Origin: Arthrobacter sp. Soc17.1.1.1 | GTDB lineage: Bacteria > Actinomycetota > Actinomycetes > Actinomycetales > Micrococcaceae | Direction: 5' to 3' | Assembly: GCF_036867195.1 (NCBI RefSeq) | Contig: NZ_JBAJII010000001.1 | Coordinates: forward strand, 2,356,001 to 2,420,000 | Length of the DNA: 64,000 nt | Shown: in pieces, positions 18,490-26,666 of the stretch | Position numbering within the stretch: position 1 is the stretch's first letter | Layout: each line of letters opens with the position of its first letter | Notes under the pieces: model-generated | Database searches by the model: none | The model's input: the letters and a program-made list of their open reading frames with translations, nothing else | What the model was told of the DNA's origin: nothing | Program-made: the position numbers and the translations under genes

Positions 18490-18508
18490 GGCTGCACGAC
18501 GGCGGGTG
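18479..18508. repeat. 15-bp tandem repeat, two copies
   Basis: GCACGACGGCGGGCT is followed directly by GCACGACGGCGGGTG, 2 bases from the FAH-family stop codon. The first copy supplies one arm of the hairpin at 18456-18489, so the second offers an alternative pairing partner. Confidence 0.8.
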
Positions 18509-18510
18509 GC

Positions 18511-19284
18511 TCAGCGGCGCGCAGGGTTGGACAGGCGCCCGATGCCCTCGATGTCGACGTCGAAGCGCTGGCCGTCGGTGATCATGCCGACCCCGGCGGG
18601 CGTCCCGGTGAGGATGATGTCCCCGGGCAGGAGGGTGAACGCCTGCGACACGTAGGCCACGAGCTCGCGTGCGCCCCAGATCATGTCGCTCGTGGAGCCG
18701 TCCTGGCGGAGGTCGCCGTCGAGCGTCCCGCGGATGGCGAGGTTCTCGGGGTCGAGGTCGGTCTCGATCCACGGACCGATCGGGCAGGACGTGTCGAAGC
18801 CCTTGGCGCGTGCCCACTGGTCGTCCGTCTTCTGCACGTCGCGCGCCGTCAGGTCGTTGGCGCAGGTGTAGCCGAACACCACGTCGTCGACGCGCTCCAG
18901 CGGGACGTCCTTGCAGATGCGGCCGATCACCACGGCCAGCTCGGCCTCGTAGGAGATCTGGTCCGAGAAGGACGGCAGCATGATCGGATCACCGGGACCG
19001 ATCACGGACGTGTTGGGCTTCAGGAACATCAGGGGGGCTGCCGGCGTGTCACTGCCCATCTCCTGGATGTGGTCGGCGTAGTTCCGTCCCACACCCACCA
19101 CCTTGCTGCGCGGGATGACGGGGGCCAGGAGCCGGACGTCCTCGAGCGCGTGGCGGACGCCGGTCAGCTGGACGCCTCCGTAGAACGGGTCGCCGTGGAT
19201 GACGGCCACCTCCTCGCTCCCGGGTGGGCCTTCCACGACGCCGAACTGTGGGTCATCATTTACGACAAAGCGTGCAATTCGCAT
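18511..19284 (-). CDS. Fumarylacetoacetate hydrolase family protein
   Basis: A 257-residue FAH-family enzyme. The catalytic domain shows VGRNYADHIQEMG, the metal-binding Glu pair in SYEAELAVVIGR, the Asp of TCANDLTARDVQ, and the terminal GDIILTGTPAGVGM signature. Members act as acylpyruvases, oxaloacetate decarboxylases or 2-hydroxyhepta-2,4-diene-1,7-dioate isomerases; a specific substrate cannot be chosen here. The start is ATG 19284 (MRIARFVVN); a TAGGCT element 7 bases upstream suggests a leaderless message. An extended frame to 19326 has no family-like residues. No catabolic neighbours give further context. Confidence 0.85.
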   Translation of the reverse strand: MRIARFVVNDDPQFGVVEGPPGSEEVAVIHGDPFYGGVQLTGVRHALEDVRLLAPVIPRSKVVGVGRNYADHIQEMGSDTPAAPLMFLKPNTSVIGPGDPIMLPSFSDQISYEAELAVVIGRICKDVPLERVDDVVFGYTCANDLTARDVQKTDDQWARAKGFDTSCPIGPWIETDLDPENLAIRGTLDGDLRQDGSTSDMIWGARELVAYVSQAFTLLPGDIILTGTPAGVGMITDGQRFDVDIEGIGRLSNPARR

Positions 19285-19411
19285 GTCGCCCAGCCTAGCG
19301 CGAGCTGTTCCCGGACCGCGGGCCATGCAGGCAGTGCCGCTTAACGACCTACCGCGGGCACCCTCCCCAGAGGATGCCCGCGGTGTCAGCCCTGCTTCTC
19401 CTGCTGAGACC

Positions 19412-19440
19412 TCACGGCGATCCCTAACGGATCACCGTGA
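19412..19440. terminator. Hairpin after the small secreted peptide gene
   Basis: A 12-bp stem with one mismatch (TCACGGCGATCC with GGATCACCGTGA, 5-base loop) lies 14 bases past the minus-strand peptide stop. A second perfect stem of 9 bp (19352-19360 with 19375-19383) follows. Neither has a U tract; together they could end transcripts or protect 3' ends. Confidence 0.4.
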
Positions 19441-19454
19441 CCTGCCGAGTGTGC

Positions 19455-19595
19455 TTAACCGGGCCAGTTGTTGACGCGGTCGAGCGTGGAGACCGGTGCT
19501 ACGACGCCGGCCTTCGCAGGGGCGGCGGTGGCTGCGGCAGCCCCGCCGGTGACCAGCAGGGTGGCGAGAAGGAATGCGGAGGTAAAACGCTTCAT
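19455..19595 (-). CDS. Small secreted peptide, 46 residues
   Basis: A short gene with a full set of expression signals. ATG 19595 is preceded by AAAGGA 8 bases upstream, and TTACCA-17-TACGAT (19693-19665) makes a good promoter about 65 bases further up. The product starts MKRF, has a hydrophobic core (about residues 8-17) and an AAAATAAPA signal-peptidase-like region, so cleavage would leave a peptide of roughly 20 residues ending DRVNNWPG. A longer reading from 19733 has an unlikely basic N terminus. No family is recognised. It could be a signalling or envelope peptide, or a remnant of a larger secreted protein; only its secretion is supported. Confidence 0.55.
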   Translation of the reverse strand: MKRFTSAFLLATLLVTGGAAAATAAPAKAGVVAPVSTLDRVNNWPG

Positions 19596-19664
19596 GGTGT
19601 TTGTCCTTTGGCTCAGTCGACAGTCTAGTGGAGTCCCGCCTCTACCACGAGCGGTTCGATATTT

Positions 19665-19693
19665 ATCGTAAGCCACACCAGTCACTTTGGTAA
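19665..19693 (-). promoter_or_regulatory. Promoter of the small secreted peptide gene
   Basis: On the minus strand, TTACCA (19693-19688) and TACGAT (19670-19665) are 17 bases apart inside an AT-rich island. The predicted start gives a leader of about 60 bases before the ATG at 19595. Confidence 0.5.
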
Positions 19694-19801
19694 CACTTTT
19701 CCCGATTAATTTCAGACATTTTTTCAGGGGCATGGTCGCGGCTTGACGGAGGCCGAATAATGGGGGGCGTAGTCCGACCCCGTGGAAAGCCGAAGGTGCG
19801 C

Positions 19802-20842
19802 ATGTCAGACGAGGAAGCCGCCGGCCAGCGGCTGATGCTCGAACTCCGGGCGCGCGATGCCTGGAACCAGCGCGACTACGAGGGCGCGCAGCGCCTTGCG
19901 GAGGAGCTGGCAGCTGCCGCCCTCCAGGCTCATGACGAGCTCGGCTGGTGGCACGCCACCTTCCTCGTCTCCGAGTGCCTGCGCAAGCAGGGCAAGATGC
20001 AGGAGTCGTTGGTGACGGCCGAGATGCTCGGCAAGCATCCCCTGACCGAGGGATCGAAGGCTCTGCGCGCGAAAGTCTCCACCCTTGCCTCGCTCGCCCT
20101 GCAGGGTACCGGGAACCTCGCCCTCGCTGTCGCCGCCGCCCGACAGGGGGTCGAGGACGCGATGGGCAGCAACGAGGACGTCAATCTCGAGATCGACGCC
20201 CGCCATGCACTGGTGGCGGCGCTCGCCGACAGCGACCAGCTGGAGGCCGCCTGGCAGGAGTGCCTCGTCCTCGTCGACCTGCTCCCCCTCCAGCCCGCCA
20301 GCAAGTACGTGGGTCAGTCCTACTGGACCATCGGCAACGTGGCCTTCCTGCTCGGACGGGTCGCCGAGGGCGTGGAGTACCACCAGCTGGCGGCCGAGAA
20401 CCTCTCGCCCACCAACGACCTCGACCTGTGGGCGCGTTTCAACCGTGCCTCGGCGTCGCTGCGGCTTGCCGCGGGCGCCGTGGGACCCGAGACCCTCGAG
20501 TGCATCGAACGGGCCGAGCTCGCGAGTTCGATCGTGGGCGGGACGCAGCGGGATCGCATGGAACTCAAGCTGACACGTGCCGAATGGCTGGTCCTCACGG
20601 GACAGTTCGACGCGGCCGTCGACCAACTCACAGACATCATCCAGAGGAAGCACCTGCTCGCATCGCACATGGCCGCTCAGGCCCACCTCCTGCTCGGGCA
20701 GGCACTCTCCGCGCGCGGCAGCAGGACCGAGGCTCTCGGCAACTTCAGGGTGAGCGAGGGACTGTTCCTCCAGTCCGGTGCGAAGGACAGGGCATCGGCC
20801 GCGCACGCGCTGATCCGCGGCATCCAGGAAGTACCGAGCTGA
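19802..20842 (+). CDS. TPR-like helical repeat protein
   Basis: A 346-residue soluble, almost wholly alpha-helical protein. Repeated helix pairs with TPR spacing are visible, for example around RDYEGAQRLAEELAAAA, SYWTIGNVAFLLGRVAEGVEYHQLA, and near the C terminus AQAHLLLGQALSARGSRTEALGNF. There is no DNA-binding domain, signal peptide or catalytic motif, so a protein-interaction role is likely. The start is ATG 19802, with GAAGG about 8 bases upstream; an in-frame start at 19760 would add 14 basic residues. The next gene on the strand is a GGDEF-EAL protein 471 bases away; the long gap argues for separate control. Confidence 0.6.
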   Translation: MSDEEAAGQRLMLELRARDAWNQRDYEGAQRLAEELAAAALQAHDELGWWHATFLVSECLRKQGKMQESLVTAEMLGKHPLTEGSKALRAKVSTLASLALQGTGNLALAVAAARQGVEDAMGSNEDVNLEIDARHALVAALADSDQLEAAWQECLVLVDLLPLQPASKYVGQSYWTIGNVAFLLGRVAEGVEYHQLAAENLSPTNDLDLWARFNRASASLRLAAGAVGPETLECIERAELASSIVGGTQRDRMELKLTRAEWLVLTGQFDAAVDQLTDIIQRKHLLASHMAAQAHLLLGQALSARGSRTEALGNFRVSEGLFLQSGAKDRASAAHALIRGIQEVPS

Positions 20843-20917
20843 GGCGATCCGGCGTCGCGATGTCAAGTGAATTCCCCGACCGGCGCGGACGGGCGACGCA
20901 CCTCCGACCTCGCGTAG

Positions 20918-20941
20918 GTTGATCAACAGGTCCCGATCGGG
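20918..20941. promoter_or_regulatory. Two adjacent 10-bp palindromes
   Basis: GTTGATCAAC and CCCGATCGGG are separated by 4 bases and both contain a central GATC. Two perfect palindromes this close together look like regulator half-sites or a tandem operator. No cognate regulator is adjacent. Confidence 0.4.
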
Positions 20942-21189
20942 CTGGGCGTTTTCCCCCATTACTCCCACCCCGGTCGGGACTTCCTGCTGACCGGGGTGCC
21001 CGCCGCAGCGCCACCACGGCACGGCCCACCGTCCCGGCGTCGGCAGCGAGCGGTGCTAATCTTTTCCCGTCACGCGGACCGTGGGCTGCGCACTCCGCGT
21101 CCGCCCGCCGCGCGACGGGCTCGCCGGCCCGGCCGGTACGCCCTCACCACGTTCTTCGACAGCGGCAGCCTGGGGGCAGCGCATGACGA

Positions 21190-21243
21190 CGGTTCTCGTC
21201 CGTACAGCGGTTCTCGTCCGCACGGCGGATCTCATCCCGCACC
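21190..21243. repeat. 18-bp tandem repeat, three degenerate copies
   Basis: CGGTTCTCGTCCGTACAG is followed by CGGTTCTCGTCCGCACGG and a weaker third copy, CGGATCTCATCCCGCACC. The array ends 70 bases before the GGDEF-EAL start, within its presumed control region. Confidence 0.75.
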
Positions 21244-21313
21244 AGTCCGCCCGCCCCGCACCGGCCGGCCCGGCGCATCCGGGCCGCGGCGCCAGGAATG
21301 TACGCTGGATCCG

Positions 21314-22900
21314 ATGAGCTCCGACGACAAGGATCCCCGGCTCGCGATGCTCGTCGAGAGCATCGTGCGCCTCTCGCGCGGGGAACTCAGCAGCCGGATC
21401 GAGCCCTCGAGTGCCCGGGACGAGGTCGACGCCGTCATCACCGGCGTGAACCTGCTCGCCGAGGAGCTCGAACAGGTCTACGAGCAGTTCGAGAAGCGCG
21501 TGGAGAGCCGCACCGCCATGCTCCGCCAGGCACACCTGGACATGATGAAGATGGCGATGTCCGACGCCCTGACGGGCCTCGCCAACCGCGTCGCCCTGAT
21601 GGACGCCATCGAGGAGGCCCTCAACCAGGCGGCCCGGGGGACCCAGCCGCCCGCGCTGCTGCTCCTGGACCTGGACAGCTTCAAGAACGTCAACGACCGC
21701 TTCGGCCACGACGCCGGTGACCGGGTGCTGCAGGAGGTGGCCTCGCGCCTCAACAGCGTGGTGAGGGAGAGCGACGTCGTGGCCCGGCTCGGTGGCGACG
21801 AGTTCGCGATCCTCCTGCCCGGCGCCACCATGGACACGGCGATGCACGTCGCGCGCAGGGCCCTCGAGGTCCTCGGGGAGCACATCCGCCTCGACTCCCT
21901 GTACGTCCACGCGCGCGCGAGCATCGGTGTCCGTCTCGGGACCGCCGACCAGACGGCGGAGGAGCTCCTGCTCGACGCCGACACGGCCATGTACGCGGCC
22001 AAGCGCGAGGGGCGCAGCATCATCAAGCTCTTCGAACCGGTGATGCTCTACTCCCGGCAGCTCCGGAGCCAGATGGCCACGGAACTCCGCGGCGCCATCA
22101 GCTCCGACGAGCTCGTGCTGCACTACCAGCCGGTGGTGGAGCTGGCCACCAACCGGATCCTCGGCGTCGAGGTCCTGGTGCGCTGGCAGCACCCCCTGCG
22201 GGGTCTGATCCCTCCGGACACGTTCATCCCGCTCGCCGAGGAGATCGGGGTCATCCACGACCTGGACCGCTGGGTGATGTCGACCTCCCTGCGTCAGCTC
22301 GCGCAGTGGCGTCAGGACTTCCCCCTCGACGACGACTTCCAGCTGAGGGTCAACCTGTCCGCCGTCGAGCTCAAGCAGCTGGACCTCGTCGACTCCATCC
22401 GTGCGCTCCTCCGCGAGCTCGATCTGCCCGCGCGCAACCTGGTGGTCGAGATCACCGAGACGGCGATCGTCACGCGCGGGGAGGTGGAGATGTACTCGCT
22501 GCTGAGCCTGCAGCAGCTGGGTGTCGGGATCGAGATCGACGACTTCGGGACGGGGTACTCGTCCATCAGCTACCTCCGCGAGCTGCCCGTCAGCATGGTG
22601 AAGGTGGACCGCTCACTGCTCGTGGAGCTCAACACGCGGCCCGGCCAACTGGATTTCGTCGCCGCCATCCTGCAGCTCATCCGCGCCGCCGGCCTCGAGG
22701 CCGTGTTCGAGGGCATCGAGACGCGTGAGCAGGCCGCCCAGCTGCGGGAGATGGGCTGTGCGAGCGGTCAGGGCTACTACTTCAGCCGGCCCCTGCCGGC
22801 GGAGGAGGCGGGGGCACTCCTCGCCACGACACGGCACCTGCGGGTCGGCGAGGGCATCGGCGAGGGCGTCGACGGCCCCGAGCGGGCTGCGTCCCGCTGA
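21314..22900 (+). CDS. GGDEF-EAL cyclic-di-GMP synthase/phosphodiesterase
   Basis: A 528-residue cytosolic protein with three parts. Residues 1-70 look like a HAMP-type/coiled-coil segment without membrane helices. The GGDEF domain (about 75-240) has an intact GGDEF (160-164) and an RESD inhibitory I-site (151-154) exactly five residues before it. The EAL domain (about 250-510) keeps the catalytic set: EVL in place of EAL (286-288), RVNLS, EITETA, DDFGTGYSS (409-417), KVDRS and FEGIET. Both activities are therefore plausible. ATG 21314 is preceded by TACGCT with a 7-base gap, suggesting a leaderless message and supporting this start over upstream in-frame options. Confidence 0.9.
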   Translation: MSSDDKDPRLAMLVESIVRLSRGELSSRIEPSSARDEVDAVITGVNLLAEELEQVYEQFEKRVESRTAMLRQAHLDMMKMAMSDALTGLANRVALMDAIEEALNQAARGTQPPALLLLDLDSFKNVNDRFGHDAGDRVLQEVASRLNSVVRESDVVARLGGDEFAILLPGATMDTAMHVARRALEVLGEHIRLDSLYVHARASIGVRLGTADQTAEELLLDADTAMYAAKREGRSIIKLFEPVMLYSRQLRSQMATELRGAISSDELVLHYQPVVELATNRILGVEVLVRWQHPLRGLIPPDTFIPLAEEIGVIHDLDRWVMSTSLRQLAQWRQDFPLDDDFQLRVNLSAVELKQLDLVDSIRALLRELDLPARNLVVEITETAIVTRGEVEMYSLLSLQQLGVGIEIDDFGTGYSSISYLRELPVSMVKVDRSLLVELNTRPGQLDFVAAILQLIRAAGLEAVFEGIETREQAAQLREMGCASGQGYYFSRPLPAEEAGALLATTRHLRVGEGIGEGVDGPERAASR

Positions 22901-22916
22901 CCCTCCCGGAGACGGG

Positions 22917-22957
22917 GACGGCGCCCGCCCGCCCGGGAGGGGCGGATGGGCGCCGTC
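22917..22957. terminator. Bidirectional terminator between GGDEF-EAL gene and ilvE
   Basis: GACGGCGCCC and GGGCGCCGTC form a perfect 10-bp stem, and the 21-base interior can pair further (GCCCGCCC with GGGCGGAT-like bases). It lies 16 bases past the plus-strand stop and 43 past the ilvE stop. No strong U tract is present. Confidence 0.5.
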
Positions 22958-22963
22958 GGCCGT

Positions 22964-23014
22964 GCTCGGACCGGGCGCGTGCTCAGACCGGGCGCGTGCT
23001 CAGACCAGGCGCGT
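22964..23014. repeat. 17-bp tandem repeat, three copies, spanning the ilvE stop
   Basis: GCTCGGACCGGGCGCGT, GCTCAGACCGGGCGCGT and GCTCAGACCAGGCGCGT are head to tail. The third copy contains the ilvE stop codon (minus strand, 23002-23000), so the last codons of the gene have been duplicated outward. Confidence 0.85.
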
Positions 23015-24106
23015 CAGCCAGCCGTGCGTGTCCTCCACGGCGCCGGTCTGGATGCCCAGCAGCTCGCCCCGGATGGACATGGTGACCTCTCCCGCCGTTG
23101 AATCGGCGGCCCCGATGTACTCGTCGCCGTCGCGCAGCCGGCCGATCGGCGTGATGACCGCGGCCGTGCCGCACGCGAACACCTCGGTGATGTCACCGGA
23201 AGCGACGCCGTCGCGCCACTCGTCGAGGGTGATCTTGCGCTCGACGACGTCCAGCCCGCGGTCGCGGCCGAGCTGGATGACCGAGGACCGGGTGACGCCC
23301 TCGAGGATGGTGCCCGAGAGGGCCGGCGTCACGAGGGACCCGTCGCGGAAGACGAAGAACACGTTCATGCCGCCGAGTTCCTCCACGGCGTTGTCGTTGA
23401 ACTGGTCCAGGAACAGCACCTGCTTGCAGCCGTGCGCCTCGGCCTCCAGCTGGGCGGCGAGGGACGAGGCGTAGTTGCCGCCGGCCTTCGCGGCACCGGT
23501 CCCGCCGCGCCCTGCACGGGCGTAGTTCCGGGACACCCAGATGTCGACCGGCCTGACCTCGCCGCCGAAGTAGTTGCCGGCCGGCGACGCGATGACGCGG
23601 TAGGACACCTCGCGCGCGGGCCGCACGCCGAGGAACGCCTCCGTGGCGATCATGAACGGGCGGAGATACAGGCTCTCGCCGTCCCCCGAGGGGATCCAGT
23701 CCTGGTCGGCGGCGACGAGCTGGCGCAGGGATTCCAGGAACAGCTCCTCGGGCAGCTGCGGAAGCGCGAGGCGCACTGCGGACCGGTTGAGCCGGGCTGC
23801 GTTGGCGTCGGCACGGAACGTCCACACGGAGCCGTCGGCGTGGCGGTAGGCCTTCATGCCCTCGAAGATCTCCTGCCCGTAGTGCAGGACGGCGGCTGCG
23901 GGGTCCAGGGCGATGGGACCGTAGGGCTCGAGCCGGGCGCTGTGCCAGCCGCCGACACCGGACTCGTCGACGCGGAAGTCGACGATCGCGGTGTGGTCGG
24001 TGAAGAAGTTGCCGAAGCCCGGGTTCGCGAGCACCGCCTCCCGTTCCTCGACCGGTGTGCGGCGGGTCGACAGGTGCTGGGCGAACGGGGTTTCGGTGGC
24101 AGTCAT
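23000..24106 (-). CDS. ilvE: Branched-chain amino acid aminotransferase
   Basis: A 368-residue fold-type IV PLP enzyme that performs the last step of valine, isoleucine and leucine synthesis using glutamate. The PLP lysine is in GTGAAKAGGNYASSL, and the phosphate-binding and substrate segments FEGMKAYRHADGS and EVFACGTAAVITPIG are conserved. ATG 24106 has a strong GGAGGAA ribosome-binding site 4 bases upstream. It lies 93 bases downstream of leuB on the same strand and may share its message. Confidence 0.96.
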   Translation of the reverse strand: MTATETPFAQHLSTRRTPVEEREAVLANPGFGNFFTDHTAIVDFRVDESGVGGWHSARLEPYGPIALDPAAAVLHYGQEIFEGMKAYRHADGSVWTFRADANAARLNRSAVRLALPQLPEELFLESLRQLVAADQDWIPSGDGESLYLRPFMIATEAFLGVRPAREVSYRVIASPAGNYFGGEVRPVDIWVSRNYARAGRGGTGAAKAGGNYASSLAAQLEAEAHGCKQVLFLDQFNDNAVEELGGMNVFFVFRDGSLVTPALSGTILEGVTRSSVIQLGRDRGLDVVERKITLDEWRDGVASGDITEVFACGTAAVITPIGRLRDGDEYIGAADSTAGEVTMSIRGELLGIQTGAVEDTHGWLTRLV

Positions 24107-24199
24107 GGTTCCTCCGCGCTGGAACGGACGGCACGGCGCGGCCGCCGTCGTCCGTCGGTGGTCAGTGCTGCGGCACTGGGTTAACGATGTGTAACCACC

Positions 24200-25264
24200 T
24201 TAGGACACGGCAGCGGCGATGGCATCGCCGACGGCGGTCGTGCTGCGCGCGCCCGACCGGGAGGCGATGTCGGTCTCGACGGCCTGCTCGATCCGGGCGG
24301 CGTGCACGTCGAGGCCCAGATGCCGGAGGAGCAGGGCCGCCGAGAGGATCGCGGCCGTCGGGTCGGCGATCTGCTGTCCGGCGATGTCGGGCGCGGACCC
24401 GTGGACGGGTTCGAACATGGAGGGAGCGGTGCGGTCCATGTTGAGGTTCGCTGATGCCGCGAGCCCGATCCCCCCCGAGATCGCCGCCGCCAGGTCGGTC
24501 ACGATGTCGCCGAAGAGGTTGTCGGTGACGATCACGTCGAAGCGGGAGGGGTCGGTGACGAGGAAGATCATCGCGGCGTCGACGTGCAGGTAGTCGTGCT
24601 CCACCTCGGGGAACTCGAGCGCCACGGAATCGACGATGCGCTTCCACAGGTGGCCCGCGTGGATGAGGACGTTGTGCTTGTGGACGAGGGTCAGCTTCCG
24701 GCGGCGGCCCGCGGCCCGCTGGAAGGCGTCGCGCACCACGCGCTCCACGCCGTGCGCCGTGTTGAGCGACACCTCGGTGGCCACCTCGTGCACCGTGCCG
24801 CCCCGCAGGGTCCCGCCGTTGCCGGTGTAGGGGCCCTCCGTGCCCTCGCGGACGACGACGAAGTCGACGTCGCCGGGGTGGGCGAGAGGACTGGGGACCC
24901 CGGGGTAGAGCCGGGTGGGCCGCAGGTTCACGTAGTGGTCGAGCGAGAACCGGAGCTTCAGCAGGAACTCGCGCTCGATGAGCCCCGACGGTACGAGGGT
25001 GTCCCCGGGTGCCGCCCCCACGGCCCCGAACAGGATGGCGTCGTGCGTGCGCAGCCGGTCGAGCGTCGCGTCGGACAGGGTCTCCCCCGTGGCGAGCCAG
25101 TGCTCGGCGCCGAGCTCGTACTCGGTGAGCGCGACGTCCACGTCCGTGCCGACGGCGGCGAGCAGCACCTTGACGGCCTCGGTGGTCACCTCGGGGCCGA
25201 TCCCGTCTCCGGGGATGACGGCGAGGTCGATACGGCGGGGGGCGTCGGTCGGTGCGTCGGTCAT
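24200..25264 (-). CDS. leuB: 3-isopropylmalate dehydrogenase
   Basis: A 354-residue NAD-dependent oxidative decarboxylase, third step of leucine synthesis. Motifs include [12 protein letters not shown], the RxxxxLR substrate arginines in the [15 protein letters not shown] region, [11 protein letters not shown], and the metal/NAD block [21 protein letters not shown] -10-like element ends 6 bases before ATG 25264, so the mRNA is probably leaderless. The start codon is 111 bases from the divergent sensor-kinase gene. It is physically separate from leuCD, as in other actinobacteria. Confidence 0.96.
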   Translation of the reverse strand: MTDAPTDAPRRIDLAVIPGDGIGPEVTTEAVKVLLAAVGTDVDVALTEYELGAEHWLATGETLSDATLDRLRTHDAILFGAVGAAPGDTLVPSGLIEREFLLKLRFSLDHYVNLRPTRLYPGVPSPLAHPGDVDFVVVREGTEGPYTGNGGTLRGGTVHEVATEVSLNTAHGVERVVRDAFQRAAGRRRKLTLVHKHNVLIHAGHLWKRIVDSVALEFPEVEHDYLHVDAAMIFLVTDPSRFDVIVTDNLFGDIVTDLAAAISGGIGLAASANLNMDRTAPSMFEPVHGSAPDIAGQQIADPTAAILSAALLLRHLGLDVHAARIEQAVETDIASRSGARSTTAVGDAIAAAVS

Positions 25265-25375
25265 CGTCCCAGCCTAGGAAGGCGTCCGGGTGGGGTGACA
25301 ATCCGTCCGCAGGGTGAGACGGGTCCACCCAGGGTCGGATGTGCGACGGCGCCACCCGCCCTAGAGTTGGTTGCC

Positions 25376-26581
25376 ATGGACATCCACCTGCGGCTCGCAC
25401 ACTGGGTGCGCACCCACCCCGGGACGCTGGACGTCTGCCTCGCCCTGGCGATCCTCGTCTTCCTGGTCCTGCCGTTCGCGGCCGGCGGCGTGCAGGGGTA
25501 CGCCGGCATCGTCGCGGTGTCCCTCGCCGTGGTGGTCCCGCTGGTGTGGCGCCGGTCCCGGGTGATGCTCTCCGCCGGGATCGTCGCCGGTGTCTCGGTG
25601 CTGCAGCTCCTCCTCGGGATCGAGCCGGTCCCCGCGCAGTTCGTCATCCTGATCACCCTCTACACCCTGGCCGCCTACGGCCCGCGCTGGGCGAGCCTCG
25701 GCGGTCTCGCGCTCGCCCTCGTCGGCGTGGCCGTGGGTCTCCTGCGGTTCGGCGACCTGATCGGCCTCGGCGCCGGCGCGTCGGCGCTCACCTCGGTGCC
25801 GCTGTACCTGATCGTGCTCGTCCTCGTCGAGGCCCTCGTCCTCCTGGCCTGGACGATGGGTGACCTCGCGCGCGCCCGCCGCCGGACCTACCAGGCGCTC
25901 GAGGACAGGACGCGGCGGCTCGAGGTGGAGAGGCAGCAGGAGCGCGACCTCGCCGCGGCGGACGAACGCAGCCACATCGCGCGGGAGATGCACGACATCG
26001 TGGCGCATTCCCTGTCGGTGATCATCACGCAGGCCGACGGCGCCCGGTATGCGAGCGCGCAGGCGCCGGAACTGGCCGTGCAGACGCTCGGCACCATCGC
26101 CGACACGGGCCGGGGCTCCCTGCGCGAGATGCGGCGGCTGCTCGGGGTGCTGCGCGGCGACGAGACCGCGTCCACCCGGCCGCTGCCCACCCTCGACGAC
26201 GTCGACTCCCTCATCCAGTCGGTACGGCACTCGGGCGTGCGCGTCGCGTGCCGCCGTATCGGCACACCGCGCGGTCAGCTCCCCCTCGGGGCCGAGCTGA
26301 CCGCCTACCGCGTGGTGCAGGAGTCCCTCACCAACGTGCTCAAGCACGCGGGGTCCCGTACGACCACCGAGGTGACCCTCGAGTACGGGGCGCGAGGGCT
26401 CGCCGTCACGGTCGACGACGACGGGCGCGGCGCGGCACCCGACCCCGCGACGGCCGGCGCGGGCCAGGGGATCATCGGGATGACCGAGCGCGTCCGGCTC
26501 TACGACGGAACCGTGTCGGCGGCCCCGCGCACGGGCGGCGGTTACCGTGTGGAGGCCTTCATCCCCTACACCCAGGCCTAG
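25376..26581 (+). CDS. NarL/DesK-type sensor histidine kinase
   Basis: A 401-residue membrane kinase. About five to six transmembrane helices occupy residues 15-160 with almost no extracytoplasmic domain, typical of intramembrane-sensing kinases. A coiled linker leads to the HisKA_3 dimerisation box ERSHIAREMHDIVAHSLS (phospho-His at about 206), and the ATPase domain has the N-box VVQESLTNVLKHAG and G-boxes DDDGRG and GQGIIGM. ATG 25376 follows TAGAGT by 8 bases, indicating a leaderless transcript. It is followed by a LuxR-type regulator and an ABC transporter, a layout common for systems that detect and remove envelope-active compounds. Confidence 0.92.
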   Translation: MDIHLRLAHWVRTHPGTLDVCLALAILVFLVLPFAAGGVQGYAGIVAVSLAVVVPLVWRRSRVMLSAGIVAGVSVLQLLLGIEPVPAQFVILITLYTLAAYGPRWASLGGLALALVGVAVGLLRFGDLIGLGAGASALTSVPLYLIVLVLVEALVLLAWTMGDLARARRRTYQALEDRTRRLEVERQQERDLAAADERSHIAREMHDIVAHSLSVIITQADGARYASAQAPELAVQTLGTIADTGRGSLREMRRLLGVLRGDETASTRPLPTLDDVDSLIQSVRHSGVRVACRRIGTPRGQLPLGAELTAYRVVQESLTNVLKHAGSRTTTEVTLEYGARGLAVTVDDDGRGAAPDPATAGAGQGIIGMTERVRLYDGTVSAAPRTGGGYRVEAFIPYTQA

Positions 26582-26666
26582 GCCGAGCCGGGCAGCCAGG
26601 CACACCGCGCGACGAGCCGCGGGCGACACGATCCGACAGCAGGACGAGACCAGGAGCAGGACCACC

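Larger units (their letters stand above)
20843..21313. other. 471-base intergenic region rich in palindromes
   Basis: No gene is supported, though the GGDEF-EAL frame is open back to 20996. The region holds two perfect 10-bp palindromes, GTTGATCAAC (20918-20927) and CCCGATCGGG (20932-20941), then a perfect 10-bp-arm hairpin CACCCCGGTC/GACCGGGGTG (20966-20998) that may end the TPR-gene transcript, then 18-bp tandem repeats (21190-21243), and finally the TACGCT element just before the next start. Confidence 0.6.

Noticed and set aside
20843..21313. A cyclic-di-GMP riboswitch upstream of the GGDEF-EAL gene
   Set aside because: The hairpins here lack the GEMM-type conserved GCAAA/CCGC core, and the gene seems to be leaderless, so it would not be in the message.
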